DNA of 64,000 nucleotides, taken from Chloroflexota bacterium (GTDB lineage: Bacteria; Chloroflexota; Anaerolineae; Promineifilales; Promineifilaceae). Of the stretch, positions 1-8,468 are shown one piece after another. The notes below the pieces were generated by a model. The model had not been told where the DNA came from, did no database searches, and saw nothing but the letters and a program-made list of their open reading frames with translations. Position 1 is the first letter of the stretch. The number at the start of each line of letters is the position of its first letter. A program made the position numbers and the translations under genes. The stretch lies in the NCBI GenBank assembly GCA_014584575.1, contig JACTMP010000029.1, positions 97,150-161,149 of the forward strand. Direction: 5' to 3'.

Positions 1-21
1 ACCGCCAACGAGGGATAAAGA

Positions 22-1167
22 ATGGGTGAGAGTTACCAACAGTATTTCAGCGACGAACATGAGATGGCACGGCAGGCGGCGCGGCGCTTTGTGCAGAAGG
101 AAATTGCGCCGTTTGTGGATGAATGGGAAGAGGCGGGCAGTTTTCCGCTTGATCTGTACCGGAAAGCGGCAGTTGCCGGGATATTGGGCGTGGGTTATCC
201 CGAAGAATGGGGCGGCGTGCCTGGCGATTTGTTTATGCAGATTGTGGTCTGGGAAGAACTGGCGCGGGCCGGGTCGGGCGGGGTGGCCGCTGGATTAGGA
301 TCTCTGAATATCGCCTTGCCGCCTATTATGCTGTTGGGCACGGATGAGCAAAAGGCACGGTTTGTGCGACCGGTGCTGGCGGGCGAACAGATAGCGGCGC
401 TGGCGATTACGGAGCCAGGTGGGGGATCGGATGTGGCGAACTTGCAGACAACGGCCGTCCACCACGACGACCACTACCTCATCAACGGCAGCAAAACGTT
501 TATCACCAGCGGCTGCCGGGCGGATGTACTGACAACGGCCGTGCGCACCGGCGGCCCTGGCGCAACCGGCATCAGCCTGCTGGTCATTCCCGGCGACACA
601 CCCGGATTGTCTCGTTCCCAACCGCTCAAAAAGATGGGCTGGTGGGCTTCCGATACCGCGCAACTCTTTTTCGACGACTGCCGCGTGCCCGCCGCCAATC
701 TGATTGGCGCGGAAAATATGGGCTTTTACGCCATCATGGCCAACTTCCAGCGGGAACGGCTGCAACTGGCGGTGCTGGCAAACATGACGGCGCAGTTGGC
801 GCTGGATGAGTGTTTGCGCTATGTGAAAGAGCGCGAGGCATTTGCACGGCCGTTGGCCGGATTCCAGGTGATTCGCCACAAGCTGGTAGACATGGCTACC
901 CAGGTGGAGGTCAGCCGCGAATTCACCTACCGCGTCGCCGCCAAAATGGACAGTGGCGCTGACCAGGTAACAGAAGTCTCGATGGCTAAAAATTTCGCCT
1001 GTCAGGTGAGCGATTTTGTCACCTACGAAGCAGTGCAAATTTTTGGCGGTTACGGCTACATGCGCGAATTCCTGGTGGAACGCCTCTACCGCGACAACCG
1101 CATCCTCTCCATCGGTGGCGGCACGACGGAGATTATGAAAGAGATTATCGCTAAACGGTTGTTGTGA
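22..1167 (+). CDS. Acyl-CoA dehydrogenase family protein
   Basis: A 381-residue flavoenzyme of the acyl-CoA dehydrogenase family, expected to oxidise an acyl-CoA to the 2,3-enoyl-CoA using FAD in the cytoplasm. The length is typical of the family. The middle of the protein has the characteristic ITEPGGGSD segment that contacts substrate and flavin, followed by the beta-domain run NGSKTFITSG. The C-terminal helical domain ends with QIFGGYGYMREFLVERLYRD and a GGTTEI stretch, both family signatures. The GGTTEIMKE region near the C-terminus is consistent with an active enzyme, but the catalytic Glu cannot be placed with certainty by eye. The ATG follows an AGGGA-like ribosome site. The next gene is a different type and 285 bases away, so this is probably the end of an operon that begins left of the window. 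Chain-length specificity cannot be told from sequence alone. Confidence 0.93.
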   Translation: MGESYQQYFSDEHEMARQAARRFVQKEIAPFVDEWEEAGSFPLDLYRKAAVAGILGVGYPEEWGGVPGDLFMQIVVWEELARAGSGGVAAGLGSLNIALPPIMLLGTDEQKARFVRPVLAGEQIAALAITEPGGGSDVANLQTTAVHHDDHYLINGSKTFITSGCRADVLTTAVRTGGPGATGISLLVIPGDTPGLSRSQPLKKMGWWASDTAQLFFDDCRVPAANLIGAENMGFYAIMANFQRERLQLAVLANMTAQLALDECLRYVKEREAFARPLAGFQVIRHKLVDMATQVEVSREFTYRVAAKMDSGADQVTEVSMAKNFACQVSDFVTYEAVQIFGGYGYMREFLVERLYRDNRILSIGGGTTEIMKEIIAKRLL

Positions 1168-1211
1168 AGGTGGCAGGTGGCAGGTTGCAGGTAACATTTG
1201 CCACTTGCCCC
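1168..1211. repeat. Short G-rich heptamer array facing C-rich copies
   Basis: Directly after the stop codon come GGTGGCA, GGTGGCA and GGTTGCA-type units, followed by partly complementary TTGCCACTTGCC. It is a weak relative of the inverted heptamer arrays found later in the window and may act as a terminator. The rest of the spacer to 1452 shows no gene. Confidence 0.45.
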
Positions 1212-1452
1212 AGACAGTTGGCAAAATCATCACTTTGCCAGACATATCTTTTTACCGCGCCTGCTAGACCATTTTCCAGCATCTGTGTTACACTAAGCTG
1301 CATAAAGATTCCATAGAAGCAGCCAACCGATTCAATTACTTTAACCTTCATCCACGAGGCAGCACGAACAACCACTCATCATACAGAATTGCAGCCTGTA
1401 CCAGGCTGTTTGGACTATGAACGGCTACGTTAACGTGGCCAAGGAGGAAAAC

Positions 1453-3555
1453 ATGTTCCAGTCTGAACAACAGCAACTGTCCCCTGACAGTGACCTGATT
1501 GCAGAATTCGACTCCCTGGCGGCAGATGTTGATCTTTATTACAAAAATCTGCTGGCATTCGTGGAAACCATCGAAAACATGATAGAGCTGGCTGATTTCC
1601 AGCAGCTCTTGGCAGCATATGAGCGATTGGCCGATGTCTATTACTGGCAATTTCGCGAGAGTTTGCTGGCCCGATTGCAAGCCCTGTATAAAGAGCAGGA
1701 GGAGTTGGATACGGCCGTTGCTGCCCGCAAGAAATCAACTGTCGTCAAGGACACCCTCCAGAAAGCCTATGAAGCCAGGAAACAAGAATACCACCAACTG
1801 CTCGATCGTGTCCCCAGCCTATTACAAGACGGTCTCAGCAAATTAACGGCGGAATGGGAACGGGTAAACCAGGTCATCATTGCCAGCCGCACCGCCCACA
1901 GCGATATTAATGCCCTGTTACCTGTAGTCTACGCCGCCTCGCACTCGGTGGGCATTGACGGCCGTCATCTCGCGGTCATCCCCCAGATCAGCAATGATTT
2001 CGCCCTGCAATTTTTCAACTACGCCGACAACTTTACAGTTCTTATGATACCCATCTACACTCTCAAGGCACCCTGGGAATGGAGCATCTTATGGCACGAG
2101 ATGGCCGGTTACCAGGTGCGCTGGCTGAAGGAGTCAGGTTTTGAAGAGATCAACCGCCGCCTGACCCGGCAGTCGTCTTGCAAACAGGCACTTCATCACG
2201 CTGTCTGGCGATTACGCAAACTGGAACAAACCAATCTCCAAGACTTGAATGGTATGGAAAAGGAGTTGGCGCAACACGCAGAGGCCATCATTGAAAACAT
2301 GCTAACACTTGCGGTCGCGGGAACGGGCCAATCGGAGTCTGAATTACGGGACTTTATCAATCAGGAGGATGCCGTGCTGACAACCGATTACATTCATAGC
2401 TTCCATGGCCAGATGCAACAATTACGTCGTCAGATTTGGCAGGAGCGTGGTTATGAGATCTATGATCAATTCCTGGACAAGGGCTGGTGTGAAGATTGGT
2501 TGGAAGAGGTATTTGAAGATGCTTTTAGCGCCTCTTTTTTTGGCGAACCATTTCCGGCCATCCTAGATCGTATCCTCAAGCGGTTTGCAGATGGCGGCAA
2601 GGGGCTGCGCCATCCGCCACGCGAGGAACGAAGACGGGTGGCTGAAAAAGTCATTGAATTGGCCAACAACGGCAAAGTTGCAGACGATTATCCTTCTGAC
2701 ACAAACAACCTGAATAATCGAGATGGGGAGGCATACATCATCTCATTGGTAGCCAGGCAGATTCACTGCACATTGAGTTCATTTATTTTAGCACGGCAAA
2801 TGGACCAGACATCCCAGGAAGCCTTGCAAACTGTCATCAGGCGGATCAACGAGATCGCTACCGCGACTCATATAGTGCAGCCCGGAGATACGCTTTTTAG
2901 AATTGGTCTACAATATGGATTCACCTGGCAGGAACTGGCGGAAGCCAACCGTTTAGTTAATCCCCGTTTTAATCCCAGTTCGCTTTACGTGGGACAGGAG
3001 CTTGTCATTGCTGGCCAGTCGTTAGCAGGGGAAGATGTGCAAGCGTTGTGGCAGGAACGGCCGTCCAAATCTCCCAAGATTACATCAAGAACCGTACGAC
3101 AAATCAGGCAGATGATCCGCGAAGCCATGGAAAGTTGGTTGGATGGCAAGCCCAAACAGGCCAACGACATTATCCAGAAGTTAAGCCGACTTTCAGGAAC
3201 CGCTGCAACTACAAACACCATTGGTAATGATCCAGAGATGTCCAGAAGCAAAGCGGATTCCTTTATTGAAATGATCAAAGCAATGGATTACATAAACCTG
3301 CTGAGTGTAAACTTTACGGACATAGACTTTAACGCCAATAATTTCATCACGATTATTTGCGCACCAAACCAACAATATAAGGTGCTGGCATCAAAGTGGA
3401 GTGAATGGGAGAAGGCTAATCCACCCAAGGTCAAAATAGTGGTTCCCACCGGCAATCTAAGCATGGAAAAGGTCTTTACCAAAGGTACCGAGCAATGGGC
3501 GATGACAAACAGACATTGGGAAGACTCCTATCCTCAGCACATCAAGGACGGTTAA
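1453..3555 (+). CDS. Large LysM-domain protein with zincin-like motifs, function unknown
   Basis: A 700-residue protein. I chose the ATG at 1453 because a strong AAGGAGG sits at 1441-1447; an upstream ATG at 1417 lacks one. The N-terminal third is helical and probably coiled-coil (LYKEQEELDTAVAARKK region). In the middle, LWHEMAGY and, about 130 residues on, WLEEVFEDAFS look like a zinc-peptidase pair (HExxH followed by a Glu/Asp helix), but the second His is a Gly, so catalysis is doubtful. Around residues 475-525 a LysM domain is clear: HIVQPGDTLFRIGLQYGFTW, then NP and YVGQELVI. No signal peptide is evident, which is odd for a LysM protein. The last 170 residues match nothing I recognise. 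The gene converges tail to tail with the EAD-nSTAND gene, sharing the TTAA stop overlap, so the two may belong to one module; that link is inference. Confidence 0.7.
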   Translation: MFQSEQQQLSPDSDLIAEFDSLAADVDLYYKNLLAFVETIENMIELADFQQLLAAYERLADVYYWQFRESLLARLQALYKEQEELDTAVAARKKSTVVKDTLQKAYEARKQEYHQLLDRVPSLLQDGLSKLTAEWERVNQVIIASRTAHSDINALLPVVYAASHSVGIDGRHLAVIPQISNDFALQFFNYADNFTVLMIPIYTLKAPWEWSILWHEMAGYQVRWLKESGFEEINRRLTRQSSCKQALHHAVWRLRKLEQTNLQDLNGMEKELAQHAEAIIENMLTLAVAGTGQSESELRDFINQEDAVLTTDYIHSFHGQMQQLRRQIWQERGYEIYDQFLDKGWCEDWLEEVFEDAFSASFFGEPFPAILDRILKRFADGGKGLRHPPREERRRVAEKVIELANNGKVADDYPSDTNNLNNRDGEAYIISLVARQIHCTLSSFILARQMDQTSQEALQTVIRRINEIATATHIVQPGDTLFRIGLQYGFTWQELAEANRLVNPRFNPSSLYVGQELVIAGQSLAGEDVQALWQERPSKSPKITSRTVRQIRQMIREAMESWLDGKPKQANDIIQKLSRLSGTAATTNTIGNDPEMSRSKADSFIEMIKAMDYINLLSVNFTDIDFNANNFITIICAPNQQYKVLASKWSEWEKANPPKVKIVVPTGNLSMEKVFTKGTEQWAMTNRHWEDSYPQHIKDG

Positions 3556-6089
3556 GGCCTGGCGGCCGCACAGCGGAAACCGAATTCATCCTTACTTGTT
3601 GTCCCGCTCTCCGCAAGCCACTCGGTTATCCGGTCAAAGCCAAAGTTCCAACCGCCACCACGCAGCACAAAAGCATCGCTTCCCTGAAACTTCGCTGGGT
3701 GCCCACCCCAAAAGTGGGTTACATCATAATCTCCACCAGCATCATACATCTCCTGGTAATAAGAAGTGGTCCATTCCCAGACATTGCCAACCAGATTGTA
3801 GATACCTTCAGGGGTGGCTCCGGCGGGGAGGCTGGTAACGGATTGTGTACCACTTGTTGGTAGCACGGGAAACTCTGTTTCACTGAAAGTCAAGTTAGCC
3901 GTCAGCGGAGTAGGGGGGGCATTGGTCGGCCAGTCACGGCCGTTGTCCTCTCCCCGCACCGCCTTTACCCACTCCAACTCTGTTGGCAGTCGGCGGTCAA
4001 TCCAACGGCAAAACGCATTGGCTTGAAACACCGTTACGTGGGTAACCGGGTGATCCGCCTTTTCAGGATCCTGAAAAGCAGTCTGATCCAGCGGGGGTGT
4101 ACAATCACCATGTTGCACACACAAAGCGTACTGCGCGTTGCTGACCTCATAAACATCCAGAGCAAAAGCAGACAGCGGCAGCGTGAGCGCCGGGCCTTCG
4201 CGGAAAAAGGTATTCCCGACAACGGCGGGATCGTCGGTACCCAGCGTAACAGGACCGGCGGCCAATGCCACCATCGGCCCGCGGGCCCGCACCTTTGCCC
4301 GCTCTTCTTGAATGATCGGCGTGACCAGGATGGCGATGACAGCTAACATGAGCACGGCCGTGCCCCCCAATGCCACCACCATCCAGCGCAATCGCCGCGC
4401 TGACTGCCCCTGACTGGCAATTAATTCTTGAGCTATTTCCAGTTCACGCTGCCGGGCTTCTTCTTTGGCCCGGTTTTCTGCCTGAACGGCTTGATGGCTG
4501 GTTTCCAGGAATTGGCGTTCCAAACGGCTCATGGTTTGGGCGTTTTTGTCCATCCATTGCCGGGCATTTGCCAACCGGACGCCGCGATAGAGCAGACCTT
4601 CGTCACGGCCGTACTTGAGCCAGTTGAGTGTATCGGCCGTAATCTGCCGGTGCTGGCGCAAATCGTCACGGCTGGCATTCAGCCATTCACGCAACGTAGG
4701 CCATTCGCGGATCAGAGCTTCATGTGTTACCTCTACTGTCTTATCACCGCTGCCTTCGGCCACGTCTACCATCACCAAACGCGCATCGGTCAAAATGCTC
4801 AATACAGTCTCGATGACTTCTTCGTTGGTGGCGCGGGTGATCAGCTCGGCAAAATTGGCACGGCGGCGTGTAGCCTGGGTGCCCTCGCCCAGTTCCGTCA
4901 GGCGCAGGAAGATGGCGCGCGCAATGGGGCGCTGTTCCGGAGTCAATCGTTGTTGAAAAACGGACTCGGCCGTTTCCGCAATGGCCCCCCGAATCCCGCC
5001 AGAGCTGACGTAACCCGTCAGGGTCATGGTGACACCTTCGCGCCGCTGCCATGTTTCCAGCAAAGCGTGGGAAAGCAGCGGCAGCGCGCCTGGTTCATCG
5101 CCCACATCTTCCAGCAGCAAATCAACCAGCCCTTTTTCAAATTTCCAGCCGTAGCGCGTAGCCGGTAAGGTCACTGCCTGGCGCAGCTCTTCCTGATTCA
5201 TAGGACCAAGATAAAACTGCTGGTTAGACAGGACATGGCGTAGCGTTTCGTATTGGGCACAGGGGGCATAAAAATCGGCGCGTAGGGTGATGACCACAAC
5301 GATAGCGCTCTGTGCAGCCGTTGTCAGATTGTCCACAAATGCTTGCCGCTCTGTTTTATCCTTGCATTGGGTAAACAGTTCTTCAAACTGGTCTACAAAG
5401 ATGAGGAGTTTACGACTGCTACTGTTTTTCAACAGCAAACGGCCGTGTGTACTCAACCCTTCCGCCTTTGCCGCATACAGATCACGCATCTGAATCGCTT
5501 CCGCGGCGTTGGTAGCCAGAGCCGAAGCCAACGAGAGCAACGGTGCGTCGGTCGGCGTCAGGATATAGGTAGGCCAATGGGCACAACCTTCAGGCAGTAG
5601 CAGGCCATCCAATTGTTTTTTACCTTGCAGCACGGGAATAAAACCGGCGCGCACAACCGAAGATTTACCGCTGCCGGAAGCACCGACAACGGCCAGGAAG
5701 TTGTGCTGATGCAGATTGTGAACGAGTTCGGCCGTTACAGTGTCACGGCCGTAAAAGTGATCAAAATCAGCCACATCAAAATGCGCCAGACCCTTATACG
5801 GTGGCTGACCCGCTTCCTGGTACTGCCCTGCCAGATCGGCCCGCCCCAACTCCTCCCACGTTATCGCGTTTGGCCGCGCGGCAACTACCTGACCGGCTAA
5901 TTCCAACAGCGCCCCTCGCCGGTCGAATACTTTAACGAGTTGAATCGCCTTGCCGGTGCGCCCCCCCTCACCCAAATCCTCAAATTCGTAATTGAGGCTA
6001 AAGCAGAGTTCTTCAATTTCAGCCAGATTGAAATACTGGGCAATAGCCTTGCCCAACTGCACGGGGTTGACTGTGCGATCATCTGCCAT
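3552..6089 (-). CDS. EAD-nSTAND ATPase with transmembrane helix and C-terminal FGE/C-type-lectin-like domain
   Basis: An 845-residue multidomain protein of the STAND signalling ATPase type. Residues 7-75 form a small helical effector-associated-like domain (FNLAEIEELCF, DRRGALLELA, ARPN). Residues 100-470 are an nSTAND NTPase: FYGRD entry motif, Walker A GASGSGKSS at 136-144, Walker B LLIFVDQFEELF at 228-239, and the usual THEALIREWPTLREWL near 455-470. A coiled coil (about 520-560) leads to one membrane helix near 568-590. Residues 605-845 are a formylglycine-generating-enzyme/sulfatase-modifying fold (LPTELEWVKAVRG, NLVGNVWEWT, VLRGGGWNFG, FGFRCA). The cysteine pair of active FGE, expected just after RGG, is absent, so a recognition role is likelier than catalysis. 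Such EAD-STAND proteins are known from bacterial conflict systems. A SIR2 protein carrying a similar small domain lies at 38.1 kb. No reverse transcriptase is visible nearby. Confidence 0.87.
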   Translation of the reverse strand: MADDRTVNPVQLGKAIAQYFNLAEIEELCFSLNYEFEDLGEGGRTGKAIQLVKVFDRRGALLELAGQVVAARPNAITWEELGRADLAGQYQEAGQPPYKGLAHFDVADFDHFYGRDTVTAELVHNLHQHNFLAVVGASGSGKSSVVRAGFIPVLQGKKQLDGLLLPEGCAHWPTYILTPTDAPLLSLASALATNAAEAIQMRDLYAAKAEGLSTHGRLLLKNSSSRKLLIFVDQFEELFTQCKDKTERQAFVDNLTTAAQSAIVVVITLRADFYAPCAQYETLRHVLSNQQFYLGPMNQEELRQAVTLPATRYGWKFEKGLVDLLLEDVGDEPGALPLLSHALLETWQRREGVTMTLTGYVSSGGIRGAIAETAESVFQQRLTPEQRPIARAIFLRLTELGEGTQATRRRANFAELITRATNEEVIETVLSILTDARLVMVDVAEGSGDKTVEVTHEALIREWPTLREWLNASRDDLRQHRQITADTLNWLKYGRDEGLLYRGVRLANARQWMDKNAQTMSRLERQFLETSHQAVQAENRAKEEARQRELEIAQELIASQGQSARRLRWMVVALGGTAVLMLAVIAILVTPIIQEERAKVRARGPMVALAAGPVTLGTDDPAVVGNTFFREGPALTLPLSAFALDVYEVSNAQYALCVQHGDCTPPLDQTAFQDPEKADHPVTHVTVFQANAFCRWIDRRLPTELEWVKAVRGEDNGRDWPTNAPPTPLTANLTFSETEFPVLPTSGTQSVTSLPAGATPEGIYNLVGNVWEWTTSYYQEMYDAGGDYDVTHFWGGHPAKFQGSDAFVLRGGGWNFGFDRITEWLAESGTTSKDEFGFRCAAARP

Positions 6090-6177
6090 TTACCTGCTCC
6101 ACATGAGATAAACTATTGTAGCGGAAAAGAGGTGGAGAAGAAAAGCCAATCTCTCAGCGGCAATCTCAAATCCTGGG

Positions 6178-6183
6178 TATAAT
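6178..6183 (+). promoter_or_regulatory. Consensus -10 box, probable leaderless promoter
   Basis: TATAAT lies 8 bases before the ATG at 6192, with no ribosome binding site between. Transcription would start almost at the start codon, giving a leaderless mRNA. No convincing -35 hexamer is seen 16-18 bases upstream. Confidence 0.5.
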
Positions 6184-6191
6184 CCCCTCCC

Positions 6192-7253
6192 ATGTTTGAC
6201 AAAATTTTAGGTGTAGAAGAACAGGCGCATACGGCCGAGGATGACGAGTGGGATGCGTTTGCGGCCGCCCACCCGCAGGGCAGTTTGCTGCAAACGACGG
6301 GTTGGGCGCGGCTGAAGAACCGTTTTGGCTGGCGTTCGCATCGTGTCTGGCTGAAACGCGACGGCCGTATCGTAGCCGGGGCGCAACTCTTGTACAAATC
6401 GGCGGCGTTGGGGATGATGAAAATGGCCTACATCCCCCATGGGCCGTTGGTGGATTGGACGGATGCAGAGCAAACGGCCGTGCTGTTGAACCAGATTGAC
6501 CACTCCGTCTATGAACGGCGGGCGGCCATCGTCAAGATGGAGCCGCTGCTGTGGCAGGAGGATATGCCCGCCGACGATTGGCAGGCCATCTGCCAGCAGC
6601 ACAATTTGCGGCCGGAAACGGACACCATCCAGCCGCCACAAACGGTGATTTTGGATTTACGGCCGTCGCCCGACGACATTCTGGCGGCGATGAAACAGAA
6701 AACGCGCTACAACATTCGGCTGGCGGCCAAAAAGGGCGTCACCACCCGCCTGGGCAGTCGCAGCGATTTGCCCGCTTTTATCCAACTGATGCAGCTCACC
6801 GGCCAACGAGACGGTTTTGGCATCCATACGCCGCTTTATTACCAGGCGGCGTATGAGATTTTTGCGGAGACGGGGCAGGTGGCGTTGTGGTTGGCGGAGT
6901 TTGACGGACGGCCGTTGGCCGCCATCATGGTCTTCACCACGGGGCCACACGCCTACTACCTCTATGGCGCGTCCGGCAATGAAGAACGGGAGCGCATGCC
7001 CAACTACGCCGTGCAGTGGGCGGCCGTCGAATGGGCCAAAGAGCAGGGCTGCCATAGCTATGATTTGTGGGGCATTCCCGACGCGCCGGAAGCGGAACTG
7101 GAAGCCAATTTCACCAACCGACACGACGGGCTATGGGGCGTCTACCGCTTCAAACGTGGCTTCGGCGGCCAGATCAAACGCACCGTCGGCGCTACGGATC
7201 GGGTGTATAACGAGTTGGCGTATAAGTTGTATCAATGGAGGCGAAGCCGGTGA
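6192..7253 (+). CDS. FemAB/FemX-family aminoacyltransferase-like protein (copy 1)
   Basis: A 353-residue protein with the double GNAT fold of the FemXAB family, which adds amino acids from aminoacyl-tRNA to the lipid II peptide to build interpeptide bridges. Family features include the N-terminal QGSLLQTTGWARLKNRFGW region, the MKQKTRYNIRLAAKKGV motif that opens the second GNAT unit, RDGFGIHTPLYY, and the C-terminal SYDLWGIPD followed by GLWGVYRFKRGFGG. It is a tandem paralogue of the next gene and shares all of these blocks. Its start is next to a TATAAT box, suggesting leaderless expression. The pair may add successive residues or serve different substrates; many bacteria outside the Firmicutes carry FemAB-like proteins of unknown acceptor, so the exact reaction is inference. 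Confidence 0.85.
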   Translation: MFDKILGVEEQAHTAEDDEWDAFAAAHPQGSLLQTTGWARLKNRFGWRSHRVWLKRDGRIVAGAQLLYKSAALGMMKMAYIPHGPLVDWTDAEQTAVLLNQIDHSVYERRAAIVKMEPLLWQEDMPADDWQAICQQHNLRPETDTIQPPQTVILDLRPSPDDILAAMKQKTRYNIRLAAKKGVTTRLGSRSDLPAFIQLMQLTGQRDGFGIHTPLYYQAAYEIFAETGQVALWLAEFDGRPLAAIMVFTTGPHAYYLYGASGNEERERMPNYAVQWAAVEWAKEQGCHSYDLWGIPDAPEAELEANFTNRHDGLWGVYRFKRGFGGQIKRTVGATDRVYNELAYKLYQWRRSR

Positions 7254-7313
7254 AACGTGATGCGTGATACGTGACTCGTGAATGGTCACACATCACGCAT
7301 CACGCATCACGAA
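7254..7313. repeat. Inverted heptamer array, TGCGTGA type
   Basis: Four heptamers (AACGTGA, TGCGTGA, TACGTGA, CTCGTGA), a 4-base loop ATGG, then four opposing ones (TCACACA, TCACGCA, TCACGCA, TCACGAA). The RNA would fold into a long hairpin between the two FemAB genes. Other members of this family are at 20584-20647 and 29412-29459. Confidence 0.85.
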
Positions 7314-7319
7314 AACCGT

Positions 7320-8408
7320 ATGACCACCTTCCAGCCCGTCACCTCTCCCACCGAATGGCAGCAAACGCTGTGCCAACTGCCCAACGCCCACGCGCTACAA
7401 AGCTGGACGTGGGCGGCGTTTAAGGCGCGGTGGGGGTGGCAAATGCGGCCGTTGGTGATGAATGGGCCGGGTGGCCATAAGCCTGTGGCGGCGGCGATGG
7501 TTTTGAAACGGCCGTTGCCCCGCACCCCCTATTCCATCCTCTATGTGCCCAAAGGGCCGGCGTTTGACTACGCCAACGAGGCGCTGCGGGGAGTGGTGCT
7601 GGCAGAGTTAGAGCAGGTGGCGCGAAAGGAGCGAGGCATTTTTATCAAGATTGACCCGGATGTGGTAAAAGGCCAGGGCGCGGAAGAGGAAACGGCCGTG
7701 CCCCTGGGTATCGAGTTCATGCAGGATTTACAGGCGCGCGGCTGGCTGTTTGCCAAAGAGCAGATTCAATTTCGGCATACGGTGGAACTGGATTTGACCC
7801 AATCGGAAGAGGCACTGCTGGCGGTGATGAAATCCAAGACGCGCTATAACATCGGGCTGGCAGCCCGCAAGGGGATCACCGTGCGGGCGGGGACGCCGGA
7901 TGATTTTCCGGTGTTGGCGGCCATGTACCAGGAGACAGGGGAGCGAGATGGGTTTGGGCTACGGCCGTTGCCCTACTACCTGGACGCCTGGCAAAGTTTT
8001 TACCAATCCGGCCTGGGGCAGCCGCTCATTGCCGAGTATGAGGGGGAGCCGGTGGCGGCCGTCTATCTGGTGAAATCAGGCCAGAAGGTGATTTATATGT
8101 ACGGCGCGTCCACCGAAAAAGAGCGTAACCGGATGCCGAACTATTTGTTACAATGGGAGGCTATCCGCTGGGCAAAAGCACAAGGATGTGAACGATACGA
8201 TTTTTGGGGCGCGCCGGATGAATTCAGCGAGAGCGACCGGCTGTGGGGCGTGTGGCGCTTCAAAGCCGGTTTCAACGGTCAGGTGGTACGGCACATCGGC
8301 GCGTGGGATTATGTGGTACGGCCGTTTTGGTATTGGATGTATGGTACGGCCGTGCCGAAATATCTAGATTTATTGAGGAATAGAAAAAAGGGGGAGATTG
8401 GCGATTAG
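7320..8408 (+). CDS. FemAB/FemX-family aminoacyltransferase-like protein (copy 2)
   Basis: A 362-residue paralogue of the preceding gene with the same double-GNAT blocks: ALQSWTWAAFKARWGW, MKSKTRYNIGLAARKGI, RDGFGLRPLPYY, RYDFWGAPDE and RLWGVWRFKAGFNG. I use the ATG at 7320 because the in-frame ATG at 7278 lies inside the intergenic heptamer hairpin and would add a low-complexity tail of repeat-derived residues. The predicted role is transfer of an amino acid to a peptidoglycan precursor or similar cell-envelope acceptor. The last codons overlap the left arm of the next hairpin. The two FemAB genes probably form an operon with the gene upstream promoter at 6178. Confidence 0.85.
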   Translation: MTTFQPVTSPTEWQQTLCQLPNAHALQSWTWAAFKARWGWQMRPLVMNGPGGHKPVAAAMVLKRPLPRTPYSILYVPKGPAFDYANEALRGVVLAELEQVARKERGIFIKIDPDVVKGQGAEEETAVPLGIEFMQDLQARGWLFAKEQIQFRHTVELDLTQSEEALLAVMKSKTRYNIGLAARKGITVRAGTPDDFPVLAAMYQETGERDGFGLRPLPYYLDAWQSFYQSGLGQPLIAEYEGEPVAAVYLVKSGQKVIYMYGASTEKERNRMPNYLLQWEAIRWAKAQGCERYDFWGAPDEFSESDRLWGVWRFKAGFNGQVVRHIGAWDYVVRPFWYWMYGTAVPKYLDLLRNRKKGEIGD

Positions 8409-8452
8409 AGATTGGAGATTGCCCCATCTCCAATCTCCAATCTCTAATCTCC
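8393..8452. repeat. Inverted heptamer array, GGAGATT type
   Basis: Left units GGAGATT, GGCGATT, AGAGATT, GGAGATT face AATCTCC, AATCTCT, AATCTCC, ATCTCC. The left arm runs into the last codons and stop of the FemAB gene. The same family is at 15611-15677, 21085-21161 and 33087-33131. Confidence 0.85.
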
Positions 8453-8468
8453 AAAAGAGGAATTCACT

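Noticed and set aside
295..1245. A long open frame antisense to the acyl-CoA dehydrogenase
   Set aside because: It shadows a clear family gene, has no recognisable domain or ribosome site, and contains repeat-like His- and Arg-rich sequence.
4428..5168. A 246-codon open frame antisense to the STAND ATPase gene
   Set aside because: The STAND domain on the other strand is unambiguous; the antisense frame has no family signature.
3552..6089. A full diversity-generating retroelement around the STAND gene
   Set aside because: No reverse transcriptase or template repeat is found in the window; only the C-terminal domain resembles a DGR target.
7254..7313. Heptamer arrays considered as CRISPR repeats
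   Set aside because: Units are 7 bases, form opposed arms and have no spacers or cas genes.
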